NCBI GenBank assembly: GCA_025738555.1
Contig: JAOVFP010000017.1
Coordinates: forward strand, 3,038,001-3,102,000
DNA from: Cyathus striatus
Lineage: Eukaryota > Basidiomycota > Agaricomycetes > Agaricales > Nidulariaceae
DNA length: 64,000 bases
Reading direction: 5' to 3'
Below, piece after piece: positions 46,844 to 59,416 of this stretch. The notes beneath the pieces are model-generated. The model saw nothing but the letters and a program-made list of their open reading frames with translations. It was not told the origin of the DNA and did no database searches. The translations under genes and the position numbers were made by a program. Positions within the stretch are counted from its first letter, which is position 1. Each line of letters begins with the position of its first letter.

Positions 46844-49670
46844 TTACAGAATCTGAGCAGAACGAGAAGCAGCTTCGATAATAGTCATGGCATCCGCAAC
46901 AGTTTCGCGGAAGGCATCTTCACCGAGAAGGTCTACAATACCTGCCTTTATGAATGTCCTGCGAGGCTCAGGTTTCAAGTGAGTTATGAACAAACCAACA
47001 CCACGGTTCTGGTGCTAACATGAGCATGAAAGGTAAATGAGTCAAGGTTGAACTCACAAGATATTCCTCCAAGAGCTCATAGAAGATCTGCGCAGCACTA
47101 GCGTCGCACGTGTCGACATCAGCCATATGGAACACCAATACGGAGGCTTGTTGCCGTCTAGGCTCCTCGGAAGGATGACTCTTCCCAACACCGTACAACT
47201 CAAGCCTCCGCAAACGTTCTATATATTTGATTAGTTAAATGTGTTTACTAGATGGTTTTACGAACATGCCTTTCAACTGCGCCGTGTTCGCTGTAGGACG
47301 ATATGTCAGTAAGCGGCTCAACATGCTAAAGGCAAATACCCATGCCGAAATCAAGATTCTCCCGTATACGAACGATTAAAGCACCCGGAACGTCTTCCTC
47401 GGCCTCTGGATTCTCATTTATAGGCTTCCATCGATCTGTTCCTGGAATGCGACCCTACGTAACTAGTGAGTTTTAATGAGGAGTCGAGAACGAAGAGACG
47501 TACTAATATCGTCATACGAGTCTTCGAAGAACGATGTACCACAAGCAGAAGCGAGATAACCAAACTGACCACAACACCAACTTCTACATCGTAGATGATG
47601 GAAAAGAAGAAAGTAAGGGACATAAGCGTCAGATCAACCCATGCACCCATTCTATGTGAGTTCGTAAGGTTGCTATTAAACAAGAGAATGTGAGGTAAAC
47701 TCACCGCCAGTAGTAGATCACGTCATGTGGAGTTTCAGCAAGCAATGAGAAGACCACAAGACCGATGCTGAAAGGCAAACGTTAACCATAAGCGACCAGT
47801 GACAGAGACCTTAACGTACATGGCGGCCAAGACACATTTAGGAAGATAATATAGCCATGGAAGGAGGAAGAAGGTCGCGAGCAAAACAATTCCAGAGCAC
47901 ACGAGCGATGCCATTTGTGTCCTGCCCCCTACGTCTCCGTTGATGCGAGATCTTGTAATAGAACCGAAGGCAGGAAGTGTACCAGGAATACATGATCCAA
48001 CAATATTTGCAGCACCCAATGCCACCAACTCACGATTAGGGCTAATAGAGTACCCAAAACGCGCTGAATTCTGTTTAGCTGCTACAATACTGTCGAGGAA
48101 CCCGACAATGGATATCAAACTGAATAACGTATGAGCATAGATGTAACCGAAGAGTCGCAGAAAGAACTGACACTGCTGTGGACGTAGTACGGCGAAGGTA
48201 TTTCAAATGGGAACGATGGAGTGGAATCTGTAAAAACGAGCCTCCCGTTTTGACAGAAACGCTACCAAGGATATCTACACCGTCCTTGTCCCAATAGAAT
48301 TCGGCACAAAGGACTATTAATGAAGATATATAAGAATAAATATGCCCACAGTTCAATTTCTAAAGGCGCTTACTCGTTGAAATGACAACAACAATCAAGA
48401 CCTCTGGTAACCTGTATATCCACCACTTCTTCTTGTACAGCTGTTTGAACCACCTGATGAACACGAGTGTAATCAGTGCACAAAAACTAATCATGGCAGT
48501 TGGTCGGTGATAGTCCGTGATGGCGTGTTCAATGAGAAACAAAAGTTTGTCTAGTGTGGTATCCGGATCTAAGGCGTGGTATAGCTCGGTGAGTCCAAAC
48601 ATTGGAATCAGTTGTTCACTGAAAACTTCCCAATCAACAAAATCCTTTCAATGATAAGAGAAAGTGTACCGACATCATAATCACTACGGCCACTGCAGAA
48701 ATGAACCCTCGAAGTAGCGCGCGGCTCAAGACAACATCAATGAAACCCAGTCTGAAGAAGCCAAGCATAAACGAAATCAGGCCGACCTAACATGACAAAT
48801 AAGTTATAACGGATCATAATGGGGTCGAATTGCATACTTGTATCGTGATGACACTCGCGACTGTGAATCCAACAATCTCAGCTTCACGTGAATGGGGATC
48901 TGGGTAGTCATGCCGGATCTCAGCCACCGCCTGACCGAGTAGTAAACTGAGCGCAGCCTCCGGAGCAACATTCAGCTGACGAGAGCTCCCCAGAAATGCG
49001 TACACGATACCGGGAATAGAAGCCGAAAACTAAAGATAGCACTGGAGTTGTCAATAGCTATAAAGAAATAGGCAGCATGACACCTTTACCAATCCAGTAA
49101 CGGGGCTCAGTTTTGCTAGAGACGACGCATAGCTGACAGACTGTGGAATGAGCATGCAAGCTACGGTGACGCCTGCCAGACAATCTCCACCAAGCCTAGC
49201 CACAACCGCATTTTAAGTATGAGATCCGCGCGGAAAGAAGGTAAGCAAGCAACTCACAGCGAAAAGGAGTACTCAGGTATCCATGAAAAGAGGGTATATA
49301 GTACTTGACCCTTTGCGCGAACTTCGAACGCGGTGGGGGTTTGTGCGCTGCAAATCACTCAGTGAGGCTTCGGAAACAAAGGCGGTGGATGAGTACGGAT
49401 GAATGGTTCGGTTGGTCAGGTCACCAACGCTCCCTGCCACCATTCCAGCCACATGTGCAAGTAACACTCACCAAGATTCGTGGGCGACGCTGCACCATAC
49501 TGCTCTCTGGGACTCCTTACAGTCTCGACGTCAAGAAGTGCTGTTCTTTCTTCTTGTCGAGGGTTTGAAATGGCGTCAATGCCCATAAGTGAGCTGGTAG
49601 AATTAGTGGAAGAGCCACCAAATGGCCTTCCAGTGAGAACATTAATAGGCCGCTGCGGTGTGCTGGCCAT
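46844..49670 (-). CDS. SulP/SLC26 anion transporter with C-terminal STAS domain
   Basis: About 720 residues in a dozen exons. The cytosolic N-terminus is Ser/Thr-rich (MASTPQRPINVLTGRPFGG). The membrane domain carries SulP signatures: AGVTVACMLIPQSVSYASSL, GSSRQLNVAPEAALSLLLG and ANIVGSCIPGTLPAFGSITR. The last 200 residues form a STAS domain: ALIVRIRENLDFANTAQLKE, then a beta strand VLVFHMADVDTCDASAAQI. By family it carries sulfate or another anion, possibly at the vacuole; the substrate cannot be assigned. The first splice junction is ambiguous: several donors near 49,470 give a readable frame. The gene ends EAASRSAQIL. Confidence 0.9.
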
Positions 49671-50454
49671 GATGGTGGATGGAGTCTAAGTTAGTGAAAC
49701 GACAAAGTTACCCAACTTCAGGCGCGCAAGAGGATCCGAGACCCACCTCCGGCGTTTACACTATGCTCGGCTCATCGGCTTTCGGACACCCGCACCCGCC
49801 GATTACAGATTCAGGTGCACTCATTGGCTCCGCCTAGGCCTGTTTTAACTTAGTTTTATTCAACAGTGCATGCAGCAGCATTGCTAACAAGTTGCTAACA
49901 AGTCCATCCTTCTCTACGTAGGGAAAGCTAGGGAAAGCTGTTACATTCGCATTTCAAACTAGTGCCCATTCATCGTGATTCTTCTTTCAATTAAATGAAG
50001 GTAGTTATCATATAATTGTTAACTTTTACTAAGAACGAAATCATCGTTCGTGACTCGTTCTCGTTCTTAGTGGTCGATTGAAATTCGCCAGTGCGGTATG
50101 AATACATTTGATGTGATAAGGACATTATGTAGTTGGATCGCTAAATTCGAGTGAATCTCCTAAGTAAATATCATGTAATGTGAGTTGATGAGCGCGGTAT
50201 GAGTTGATATAATTTTACGGTCGGATCATGGTAGTATGCTTATGCTAACATACCCATTGGTGGCACCTTGTTGAATTGCATCTATTGGTAGTTCCTTATG
50301 GATGGCCATGGATGCGTGAAAAGGCAGATCGCCCGGGTAGCCTGTTGGAACGTACGTGTCAAGGCTGTGAGTTATATTAATAAAGGTTCTTGTATGTGAA
50401 GACATAGTTGTGGAAGGATGTTGTGAAGATTCTACCTACATCGTAGAATATGTG
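49671..50454. other. SulP promoter and dehydrogenase 3' flank, no gene
   Basis: About 780 AT-rich bases. The right edge borders the segment duplicated in inverted form at 45,640-45,911. No gene is visible. Confidence 0.5.
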
Positions 50455-50590
50455 ACAGGCGCGTCATCAAATTAACTCCTGCTCTCGCTCCTGACCGAAG
50501 ATCCGCCATGAAGTTCACATATCTCGCCATTTTACTGTGTTAATTGCATGTTTCCTCTGGTATCCTCCACCTACAGGCGGTATTATGACT

Positions 50591-51920
50591 CTAGTTGTAC
50601 TCGTAGAATCCTTTTCCATTCTTCCTTCCGTACCATTGAGCATCAACCATACGTTCCAAGAGAACGCTAGGGCGGTATTTCGAGTCGCCGGTTCCTTCGT
50701 ACAGTGTTTGTTGGATGGCGAGGCAGGTGTCCAGACCGATACTAAGCGGAAGTTTAGTCACAAACGACAGTATCGTACAGAATAAAGCTTACAAATCAGC
50801 TGAATAGTAGAATGATGTGTCAGTGGTCGTATTACTATGACGGTTCAGAGATGGGATTGCATACCGAGCTGTAAGGGACCCATGGGATGATTCATGCCAA
50901 GCTTGAGAGTCGTATCAATGTCTTCGCGCGTAGCAATGCCCTAGAAAACATGTTTAAGAGCTGTATAACACAAGGTGACATATAGAAATAAACCTTCTCA
51001 AGATGCATGATAGCCTGTAAGACGCGTCAAAATCCTGTAAACCAACATAGACCGTTATTAACGCACCTCGTTAATGAATGGCATCAGTAGCGCGTTTGAG
51101 ACGAATCCTGGAACGTCCTTTGATGTCGTTACCTCTAAAACTTATATGAGCAACGTGACTCGATGTAATATACAAATATATACCTTTGCCACAAGCGGTA
51201 GCAAAAATGCGCGCCCTTTCCAGAACTTCTGGACTTGTTTGAAGAGCAGAGATAAGCTCGACGAGTTTCTTAGAAACAAGGTTATTCCACGTCTTTCCAA
51301 GCATAGATTCAACGCACCATCACGGGAACGGGGTTAAAGAAGTGGAGACCTATATGTTCATCAGCCATGACTCTGAAATTGCACAAACTACGTACCAACA
51401 ACACGTCCGGCGCTCTTCTTCCCCTCCTCACTCGCAGAACTGACCCCTTGAGGAACTGCTGAAGAAGCAATTTTGGTAATGCTGATTGAGCTGGTGTTGG
51501 TGGCAAGTATAGCATCCGGTCGGAGCTCAGCGGCGAACGAGGAGAATATTGATTGTTTGAGGGCAAGGTTCTCTGAGACGGCCTAAACTCTTCTCTAGGT
51601 AACGGTCAAGTTTGCAGTATCGAAACACATACTTCAACCACCATATCTACATCGCGGAATCCTTTAATACCAGCCTCGGGACCAATGACCGTTATCCTAT
51701 CTCTTGCTTCCGTTGCTTCTTCGTTCGTGATCCTGCCTTTTGCGACATCTTTTGCGAGGAGTTTTTCGGCGAGAGAAAGACCCCTCGCCACTTGTTCTGA
51801 TGACTTGTCGTGGAGCAACACAGGGACCTTTGCGCGGAGGGCAGAGACGAGGGCTATGCCAGTGCCCATTTGACCTGCACCAAGGACGCCGAGTGTGCGA
51901 ATGCCGTGAGGGACAGACAT
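50591..51920 (-). CDS. L-3-hydroxyacyl-CoA (3-hydroxybutyryl-CoA) dehydrogenase
   Basis: Starts [20 protein letters not shown], with the NAD-binding GxGxxG as GAGQMG, and is about 320 residues in six or seven exons. Family marks follow in order: [12 protein letters not shown], the catalytic-histidine region [59 protein letters not shown] and the final [12 protein letters not shown]. By family it oxidises 3-hydroxyacyl-CoA in beta-oxidation. I saw no clear targeting signal at the N-terminus. Small exons near 50,790-50,860 were not all fixed. Its last exon and 3' flank occur again, decayed and inverted, at 45,640-45,911. Confidence 0.9.
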
Positions 51921-52273
51921 CGTGATAGAGTTAAAGCAAAAAGTAAAGAGAAACGGGATATGAGAGATTGTTTAAGTCTGAGGAGGAGTAAGATTGAATA
52001 CGAGTTTACGAGTGGGTTTAGAGATCAGACTGGTCCGACAGGGCTGGTCAGGATCCCGCTGGCCCGAGGTCCGGACGGATTGTTTACACGTGAATTTCAA
52101 CCTCACTTCCCCACACTTTTGATTATCATTCCCATTTTCAAATTCAAATGATGGCAAAAAACTTCAAATTTGAACCAATTCTGAACTCAAGTTTATGTTC
52201 TACGAATACGTTAACTATCCCTCATCAAAAAGTACAATCCGAAGCTTATACAGCAATTCTCAATATCCAGTCC

Positions 52274-52772
52274 TTACAAGTTGAGGTTGATGGGGTTGCA
52301 TCCCACGGCAAGAAGTCCGTTCTATCAACCATAAAGTAGTGAGTAATTATTCATCCGCGATGACTTCTGACTTACGAATTGGTTACTGGTACAGCAGACT
52401 GGCTGAGCCGTGCACGAGTTTCCACCAACACCTGCAACGGTAAGGGGGCTGCAGTTGACTAGAAACGTCGCAGTTTAGGTATCACGGTTTGACTTAACCA
52501 CTTCGTATAATAACTTACGGCCGATGAGGCCAGTGATGGGCCCCAGAACAATTCCAAGGAGGCCAAGCAGCTCGTTAGTAAGGGGATCACTTGCCTGGAA
52601 ATTGTGTAAGTGATTTTTGTACAAGCTATTGAAACTAAATGTTACTGACAGCCTGCGTGCTGTTGCAGCACTGCAGAGACCCGGTGTTACATTGTCCATT
52701 TTGACGAGGGACAGCATTGGCGGCCGCAAGAAGTGGAAGAGCCAAGGTTAAAGCAGCAGCAGAAACGCGCAT
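52274..52772 (-). CDS. Class I hydrophobin (first of a pair)
   Basis: About 110 residues in four or five exons. A signal peptide ([20 protein letters not shown]) is followed by the eight-cysteine pattern: [12 protein letters not shown], then a 20-residue hydrophobic loop ([18 protein letters not shown]), [17 protein letters not shown] and [10 protein letters not shown]. That spacing is class I. Hydrophobins are secreted and self-assemble into amphipathic films on hyphae and fruiting bodies. A TATA box lies 78 bp upstream. The neighbouring paralogue at 54,196 shares order, length and promoter layout, so the two arose by duplication. Confidence 0.95.
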
Positions 52773-52849
52773 GGTGAAAAAGCTAGTGAAGTTGTAGTTG
52801 AACAGTGAAGAAGTTTGTTCGACTGAGGATTGAGGCTCATACACCTTCT

Positions 52850-52857
52850 CTTTTATA
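52850..52857 (-). promoter_or_regulatory. TATA box of the first hydrophobin
   Basis: TATAAAAG on the minus strand, 78 bp before the ATG. Between them is a TGTTCGACTGA motif also found at the matching place in the second hydrophobin. Confidence 0.65.
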
Positions 52858-54195
52858 GCTGAAGCTTGAAGCCTTTCTGTCCTTGTTGCCCTTTTCAGCA
52901 GTGTTCACAGTCCTCGGCCGTAAGCTGTTAATGTGCATGATAAAACTGCTGTTCCCAGCCCTATCGCGACTTTTGGGGAAAACTGAATTACTGTCATTTC
53001 GTTGTCTCCCCATACTCTCCATTTCGATTCAAAATACAATTCAAACTACACTGCGTGCCTCACACGACGGCAATTCTTCTTGTCTCGCTTAATCGACAAT
53101 AGACGGCGAATTCCGCTCGCATTTAACCAACGAGAGACGACGTTTGGGAACTGAATTCCTCCAGAATTCTTTCTAATTCAGGCCTACCACGTCTTACCAA
53201 ATGATCATCGCACTCGGGGGAACTATTAAGAGTTTCCGGCGTTACTTTCGTTGTTCCGTCCAATCATTAATATTCTAAGGTACCATCAGCAGAAATACAA
53301 CGGGTAAGTGTGGGTACAGAGCTGTACAGAGGCAACTTTTTCATGCTCAAGCGTCCAAGAACACACGCTACTCCGGTGCTTAGTGGCACTTAACTTGCTT
53401 AACAAGATTAACGACATGCTTATTTTTCATGTTTAGCTGTCATTTCAACCTAGGTGTCGAACTTTCCCCATCAAATATATGCTCTCGTGTATTACAGTGA
53501 ACGGAACATTAACTTCTCCTTTATTTGCAAAGCAATTTGTCAAGTCGAAACGCTTCAGGATTGGCTGACTTGAAGGCGCGTCACATATCTGCCATAAGTA
53601 TGTCGCAGTGCGGGGAGAGGGCGTTAATGCGCTGCCGGCCGCACACCTCCCATTTAGGTCTTGAGGCTGATATCACCAGTCGTAAGTAGCCAATCTTGTT
53701 CCACTGGTAGACATGTTAACGAGATTCGACAAGACGTTATTTGATTGGCACAATGTGACTCACAAACTTCAGGGTTTCTGATATTTTTAGATTCCCAATA
53801 CCTAATGTCTATACTCAATGTTTATACTACTCCAGTGGCACTGAGCTAATTCCGATGGTGGCTGAGAAATATGCCAGTAAGTACGATAAACGAACATGCT
53901 CAGTTCAAGTTGTCCATTCATCCATTTCCAGTGTTAATCATTAAATAGTCAATGAGTATTCTTACTCTAACTGGGAAGTGGATGCGGTGGTTGATCGAAT
54001 CACAAGGTATGATGCATATGTCCTTCAATTTCGTTCTGATTTTACAAAAAAGTTTCTCTCGCAGGCACTTGAACACTATTCTTGTGTTTATTAATTCTTA
54101 CAAGAAAATCTGATTTGAATTAAATAATCATAGTCAACCATTGTTCAAGCTAACTATCTAGGACGCCAAATTAGTTGGTACAGCTATCCTACGAT
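52858..54195. other. Spacer between the hydrophobins, no gene
   Basis: About 1.3 kb, AT-rich. No hydrophobin remnant or other gene was recognised. Confidence 0.5.
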
Positions 54196-54753
54196 TTAAA
54201 GGTTCAGGTTAACAGGGTTGCAGCCGACTGCAATGAGACCGTTCTGAGAAAAAGTTAGACTGTGTATGATTTTACATGAAGGCAACACTTACGAAGCTGT
54301 TGTTGGTGCAGCAGACGGGCTGAGCAGTGCTATAGATTTTAGTTCGTCGCTTAGATTTATTTATAAAGCACGGTTATACGAATTATTCTTACCAAGAGTT
54401 GCCTGCAACACCACCAACTGTAATGGGGCTGCAAGTCGCTGGGATATAATATCAGTATGGTTTTTACGTGTTTTTTATTTTGAACAAAAATGACACTCAC
54501 AGCCAATTAAAGCAGTGAGAGGGCCCACAACAATTCCAAGAAGACCGAGGAGTGTGTTAGTGAGCGGGCTCAAGCTGCTGGAATCCTGGACGGAGTTGCA
54601 GCAAAGCAAGGATCCTACGGAACGATGAATATAATTCATACAGCATCAAAGCTATATGCACAGACCTGTGTTGCACTGGCTGTCATCTCGAGGGACAGCG
54701 GTGGCAGCCGCAAGAACTGGAAGAGCAAGAGCAAAAGCGGGAGTGAAGCGCAT
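54196..54753 (-). CDS. Class I hydrophobin (second of a pair)
   Basis: About 110 residues. The signal peptide is [19 protein letters not shown]. The cysteine pattern is complete: [29 protein letters not shown] and [10 protein letters not shown]. Compared with the neighbour at 52,274 it has an extra 62-bp intron (54,331-54,392) that splits the codon of the fifth cysteine; the neighbour is continuous at that spot. The rest of the exon layout is shared. The TATA box is again 78 bp upstream, with the same nearby TGTTCGACTGA motif. This suggests similar regulation, though expression cannot be judged from sequence. Confidence 0.94.
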
Positions 54754-54830
54754 GGTGTTTATTAAGCTAGGAGTTGAAGTTATTGAACGATTCGAGGTGT
54801 TCGACTGAAGAACTTATCTACTTTGCTTCG

Positions 54831-54840
54831 TATTTTTATA
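54831..54840 (-). promoter_or_regulatory. TATA box of the second hydrophobin
   Basis: TATAAAAATA on the minus strand, 78 bp before the ATG, at the same distance as in the paralogue. Confidence 0.6.
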
Positions 54841-55805
54841 CCTTTCAGCAAGCAATTTTACACCCCGACTGTCAGTATATGGATAATACTCAAGGTGATT
54901 GAAACATTAATAATATTACTAACCTATGCTTGACCTGAACGCATGCCAGGGGAAAACGTCCACAGTCGCGTTAGGCGAGTCTGGCAGGTGTCTTGAGAAC
55001 AACAACAAGAATGTAATAATTAACGGAATTTCCCTCGACATTAACATTGACCCAGGGAAAATGCTGAAAAGATACAGTACGGCAGCATTTTGAAGAAAGC
55101 TCAAAGGGGAATGATTGAATTTGCTTGATAAAGGTAGCGTTGAAATTTTTTCTACTGACCATGTAGGAATCTATCGAAAGTTCAAGTATGTGGCATAAGG
55201 CGGCCATATAAAATTTGTACACGGAGTTTTCATAGGACCGATGTCCAATCAGGTCAGTGGGTGCCGTACTGCTTCGATACTTGTTCTTCCACACTAAGGA
55301 GAATGTTATGTGTATAAACACAGTTCAGATGTGAAATGATTTAGTCTGAGGTATGTTGACTGAGGAGTCGGAATGAAGGCTGGCCCTTACAACTTCATTC
55401 GGTTAACTCCTTAATAGATATGGATTAAAGTAACAATTGGTGTATGTGTATGCTTGTCCAAGCTATTAAACGAAGTTTGGAATTTGTTGGCATGACTAGG
55501 AAGAAGTTCACTGTGGCTGTTCAACTTCTGTTTCAAGTTGGTTTAAGTTTTTCAGCCAGGTTTAAATTTGAAGTTGACTGACGGTTTAAGCACAAATGCA
55601 CAGCCACGGAATCTTGTCTTCGTCGTCGTTCATCATTGGTTCGTCGTCAATTCGTCGTTCGAACTTGGATGATCCATATCAATCCATACTTACACGTACG
55701 CTTGACATAGGCATCTGACATATTCATTCTTAGCTTTCTGTATGATCCACACAATACTATATTACAGTCGCTAACCAGTTTGGTTTGATTCTTGAATCTC
55801 TGTAC
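54841..55805. other. Hydrophobin promoter and amidohydrolase 3' flank
   Basis: About 965 AT-rich bases without a credible gene. Confidence 0.5.
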
Positions 55806-58800
55806 TTAAAACACATCCACCAGTCCTCGTTGTGGTGATATGACCGCTGCAGCCTTGCTTGACCAGTCAAACAGGCTACCTCCTTCGAATGCTACTAACT
55901 CGACACCCTCTACTGCTCTCACTCCAAGCAGTCGCTCCAGATCCGTTGTTGCCATAGCATAGACCTGGTGCTCACTGATGCGGCCATTGGATTCCAATCT
56001 CGCCTATAAAGATCAATAAGCAAATGTATCCAGCTGAAAGTTATCAACATACCCAGTCTAGGTCAAAACGTGTATTCCGAGCCTGCCAGGCCTCACGGAC
56101 TCCAACTCCAACAATTACACCATGCTCCAGTAGGGTTACGAGTGCAGTGTCATTCGTTAATGGGGGGCCAGGGAGGCTAATGGGAGAACAAGGCATAAGA
56201 AACTCTCGTCAACATGTAATGATGTATGCTCCACAACTGCAGCTTACATTTTACGTTGGTCCCATACAGCCGGGAATGGTCGTGTTGGACTCAGGATTAC
56301 TCCTACATCTGATTCTCCTATTTCCTTTGCTAGTAGATGTGCTTCAGTTGCTCCGCTAAACACCATCTTCATCCTTGAACCGATATTGTTCTCGATTTCT
56401 GACTTAAGTATAAGGAGAGTCGCCATAATGTCGGCATTGTCAACATCAATAATCAATCCTACTGTCCCCTTTTATCTACTCAGATTCACGCATACAGATG
56501 ATTAGAAGATCATGCCCACCTCAGATGCCCTTCGGAACCATAAACCTGTCTCTTTGTTGGTTGATTCCCATCCGTGTAGAAGCCGCCTCAGTGCAGCGAT
56601 TTGAGTGCTCACACTTACTGAGTTACCCTCGAACATTGGATGACTGTGACTGACAGATACATGGAGGGCCGCTATATCCTGGATAATTGCACCGCTCTCC
56701 ATTGCATGTGCGGAACCTGTTCGGAAGGTGACTGACAATCCCGCTATTAAATGTCCTCCTGGTACGGTAAGTAGTACAGGCCTCGCCAATGATGATGTGG
56801 CAAGCGTGACGCCGGAGCGATAAGCCAGTCTACATGTCCAGATCAAGCAACGAACCAATAAGACATAAGTAAATCACTTACAACGCATTGCGGGTTCCAA
56901 ACATCAGTCCATCAACTGCCCGAACTATACCACCAGTGTCATCCAACAGTCTGGGAATGTTTCGCTGGAGTGCATCCAGTAACTCTCCATCTCCTGTTGA
57001 TGGTTCACCTTCAATTTCTTGGAGCCCGAGGGGGGACCCATAGGTCATCAAACCAGGCGAAATAGACCCTCCTTTCAAATTTATGATATCGCCAGACAGG
57101 TTTTGTCGTACGGTGCAGTTAAATTCCATGCAAGTAATCTTGCCATTCTCAACAATAACAGTACCAAAAGTATCATTCCTGAACGAGGCAGCTTCTGTGA
57201 TCTCTCCATCATCATTTCGCAACCAGACCTTTTGAACGTTGATAAAAGTAACCGCATCTTGCCTTTTCCTGCCTTGAAGAGGTGGTAGTCCATCCCAATC
57301 AAGAGTTTCATTGCGCTCTCTGTCCCAGTTGGGAGTTTTCGGGATTTGTTTCCATTCTTCTCCATCCTTGCCCATACCAACTTCAACGTTGTTCTGTGTA
57401 TCGGTTTTGGAAGGAACAGGAATCTGAATGATACCATCGATCCAAACCTTAGCGGGAGTTGCTCCAATCTGCAAAGGATGCGAATCCCAAAGAACAATGT
57501 CGGCGTCGGCACCTTTCTTCAAAACACCAATTCGATGCGACAGACCTGCTGCAGCAGCAGGTACGGATGTCACAGATGTTAAGGCTAGATTGTCTGGCAA
57601 ACTGAAATGGTGCGCCTGCTGGGCTTCGTGAAGGAGATATCGATTGTTAATAGCTGGGTGGTCTGTCTGTTATTTGTTAGATACTTTTCAAACCTGATAC
57701 ACCACTTCAATACCTTCATCACTACTGGAATGCCTTCATCGGCAAGGATGCGGGGAGCAAACTCTGACCCACGATACGATTCGCGCTTATACCTGTGAAG
57801 TTTGATAAGTCACCATTTGTATGATACGCTTATGCAGATAAACTACCGATAGTTCGTAGCAAAAAGTGCAATTGTAGGAGTGCCTCCCCATCTTAATGGC
57901 AGTGTCAGACAAATGGATGTAACTTGGACAACATACTTAGCACTCACGTTCGTTTTAAGAGATCAGGAACAAGGTAGGCTTCTGAAGCATGATGAAAGGA
58001 TGCCAGCGGAAATTTAAATTCATTTGTTAGCTGTGTATGCAAATCTAACAGAAAATATTCGAACACGGATGAAAGTTGCGTACCCTGACAATGCTGTCTA
58101 TGTCAACGGCCTCGTAACAGTGGTTCGATATCTATGCTTTGCATCAAAACACCATATGAGTACACATCTCATCTCAACTAACTTTGACTCTTCCACGAAG
58201 GACATCCACGAGCATTTCCCATTGTAAGCTTTCTGGGAAGGGTTTGTTTAGCAGATTCCATTGGCCAGCCTCTGCATTTGCACAGTATTCATCTTGCGCA
58301 TTCTTCACCTTTCGCGCTTCGTGGTAGGCCGATCGCATAGACCAGGCTGAATCCATTCGATTACCATAGTTATCTATATTTTCCCCAGAAGCTTGTCTGT
58401 TGGACATAGCGGTCACTAACTACACCTTACCAAAGGAGAGGACGTACTTCAGATGTCTCCAACGAAACGGGGAGTACTCGTACGGTGGATCCGACCCGTT
58501 TAGGCTGTGCGGGGGTTCGATAATCATGGAGGATGGTGTTCGTTCTTTCGTTTTTCTCAGTTTGATAACGAAGGCTTGTCCGGCTAGAAAATACTGTAAT
58601 ATATCCCAGCCATATCTCATATCTCACACTGAACTTACCGATGGCATTACCGCTTCCAGGAAGAATTTGCGCAGAAGTGACGCCTCCTGCAATTGCTAAC
58701 TCATATGCATCGTCGTGCGTGTTCATTGCATCAATACTCCTCAGCCAAGGCAATATGGGCCCGTTACGAGAGTTCAACTCAAAGGCACCTAAATGAATAT

Positions 58801-59416
58801 GAATTCATAAGATGCATTATATATGAACAACCCCCGCATACCCGTGAGCACAGGAGTACTAAGAATACCGAGATGTGAATGAAGATCCACTGCAAAGGTG
58901 GACTGTTCGTTTGAAGCCTAGCCTTATAAAAATATCGCACGTACCGAGTCCAGGTGTCACCCAAGCACCATTAGCCTCTATAATTGTTAAATTTGGGGTG
59001 TTATCTATTTCCCTCTGAGTAACCTTCCCCAGCCGCTTTATAATTCCCTTATCCAACAGAATATCACCATGGACGACGACAGTCCCGTTATTTTCCCCAG
59101 TGAATATTGTACAGTTTCTGAGTAAGGTCGCATTGGTCCCCGGTTCGAATCTATCTGAAATCTCTCGATTGAAGAATTGCTGTGTAGGCCCAGGTATGAC
59201 TTTTAGAGAAGCACAACGAGTGAGAATGGCTTGTGCATCGACAGGAATATGGTGAACATTTGCGCCATTGGCTATGAATGTGTTCAGCGAAACTATTGTT
59301 CCGAGGATGCCAAACGCAGCCAATCCTACAGTGATCAGCAAGACAGTGCTAGCTGGTGTGGATAGTCTAGAGGGTTTGGTCGCATTGATACCAAGTGTTT
59401 GTGCCTTCTCAAACAT
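55806..59416 (-). CDS. Membrane-anchored amidohydrolase with two hydrolase-like parts
   Basis: About 930 residues in more than a dozen exons. Residues about 25-50 form a membrane helix (TVLLITVGLAAFGILGTIVS), so the enzyme is probably a type II membrane or secreted protein with N-glycosylation sites. The first part is an amidohydrolase: metal motif HxH in GVDLHSHLGI, NHCYEAVD, FHHASEAYLVP and the metal aspartate in TDHPAINNRYLL, then HRIGVLKKGADADIVLWDSH. The second part (from VTFINVQKVWLRNDDG) repeats a shorter, divergent amidohydrolase pattern without the HxH. Where relatives, as I recall them, read VHTHCYE this protein reads ISNHCYE. The start at 59,416 is the first ATG in frame with the helix; an upstream exon from about 59,530 is possible. 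Ends RGLVDVF. Confidence 0.85.

Noticed and set aside
50537..50785. Open frame on the plus strand with a hydrophobic start
   Set aside because: It is the antisense shadow of the dehydrogenase last exon, whose minus-strand reading gives the conserved GKGFYEYN end.
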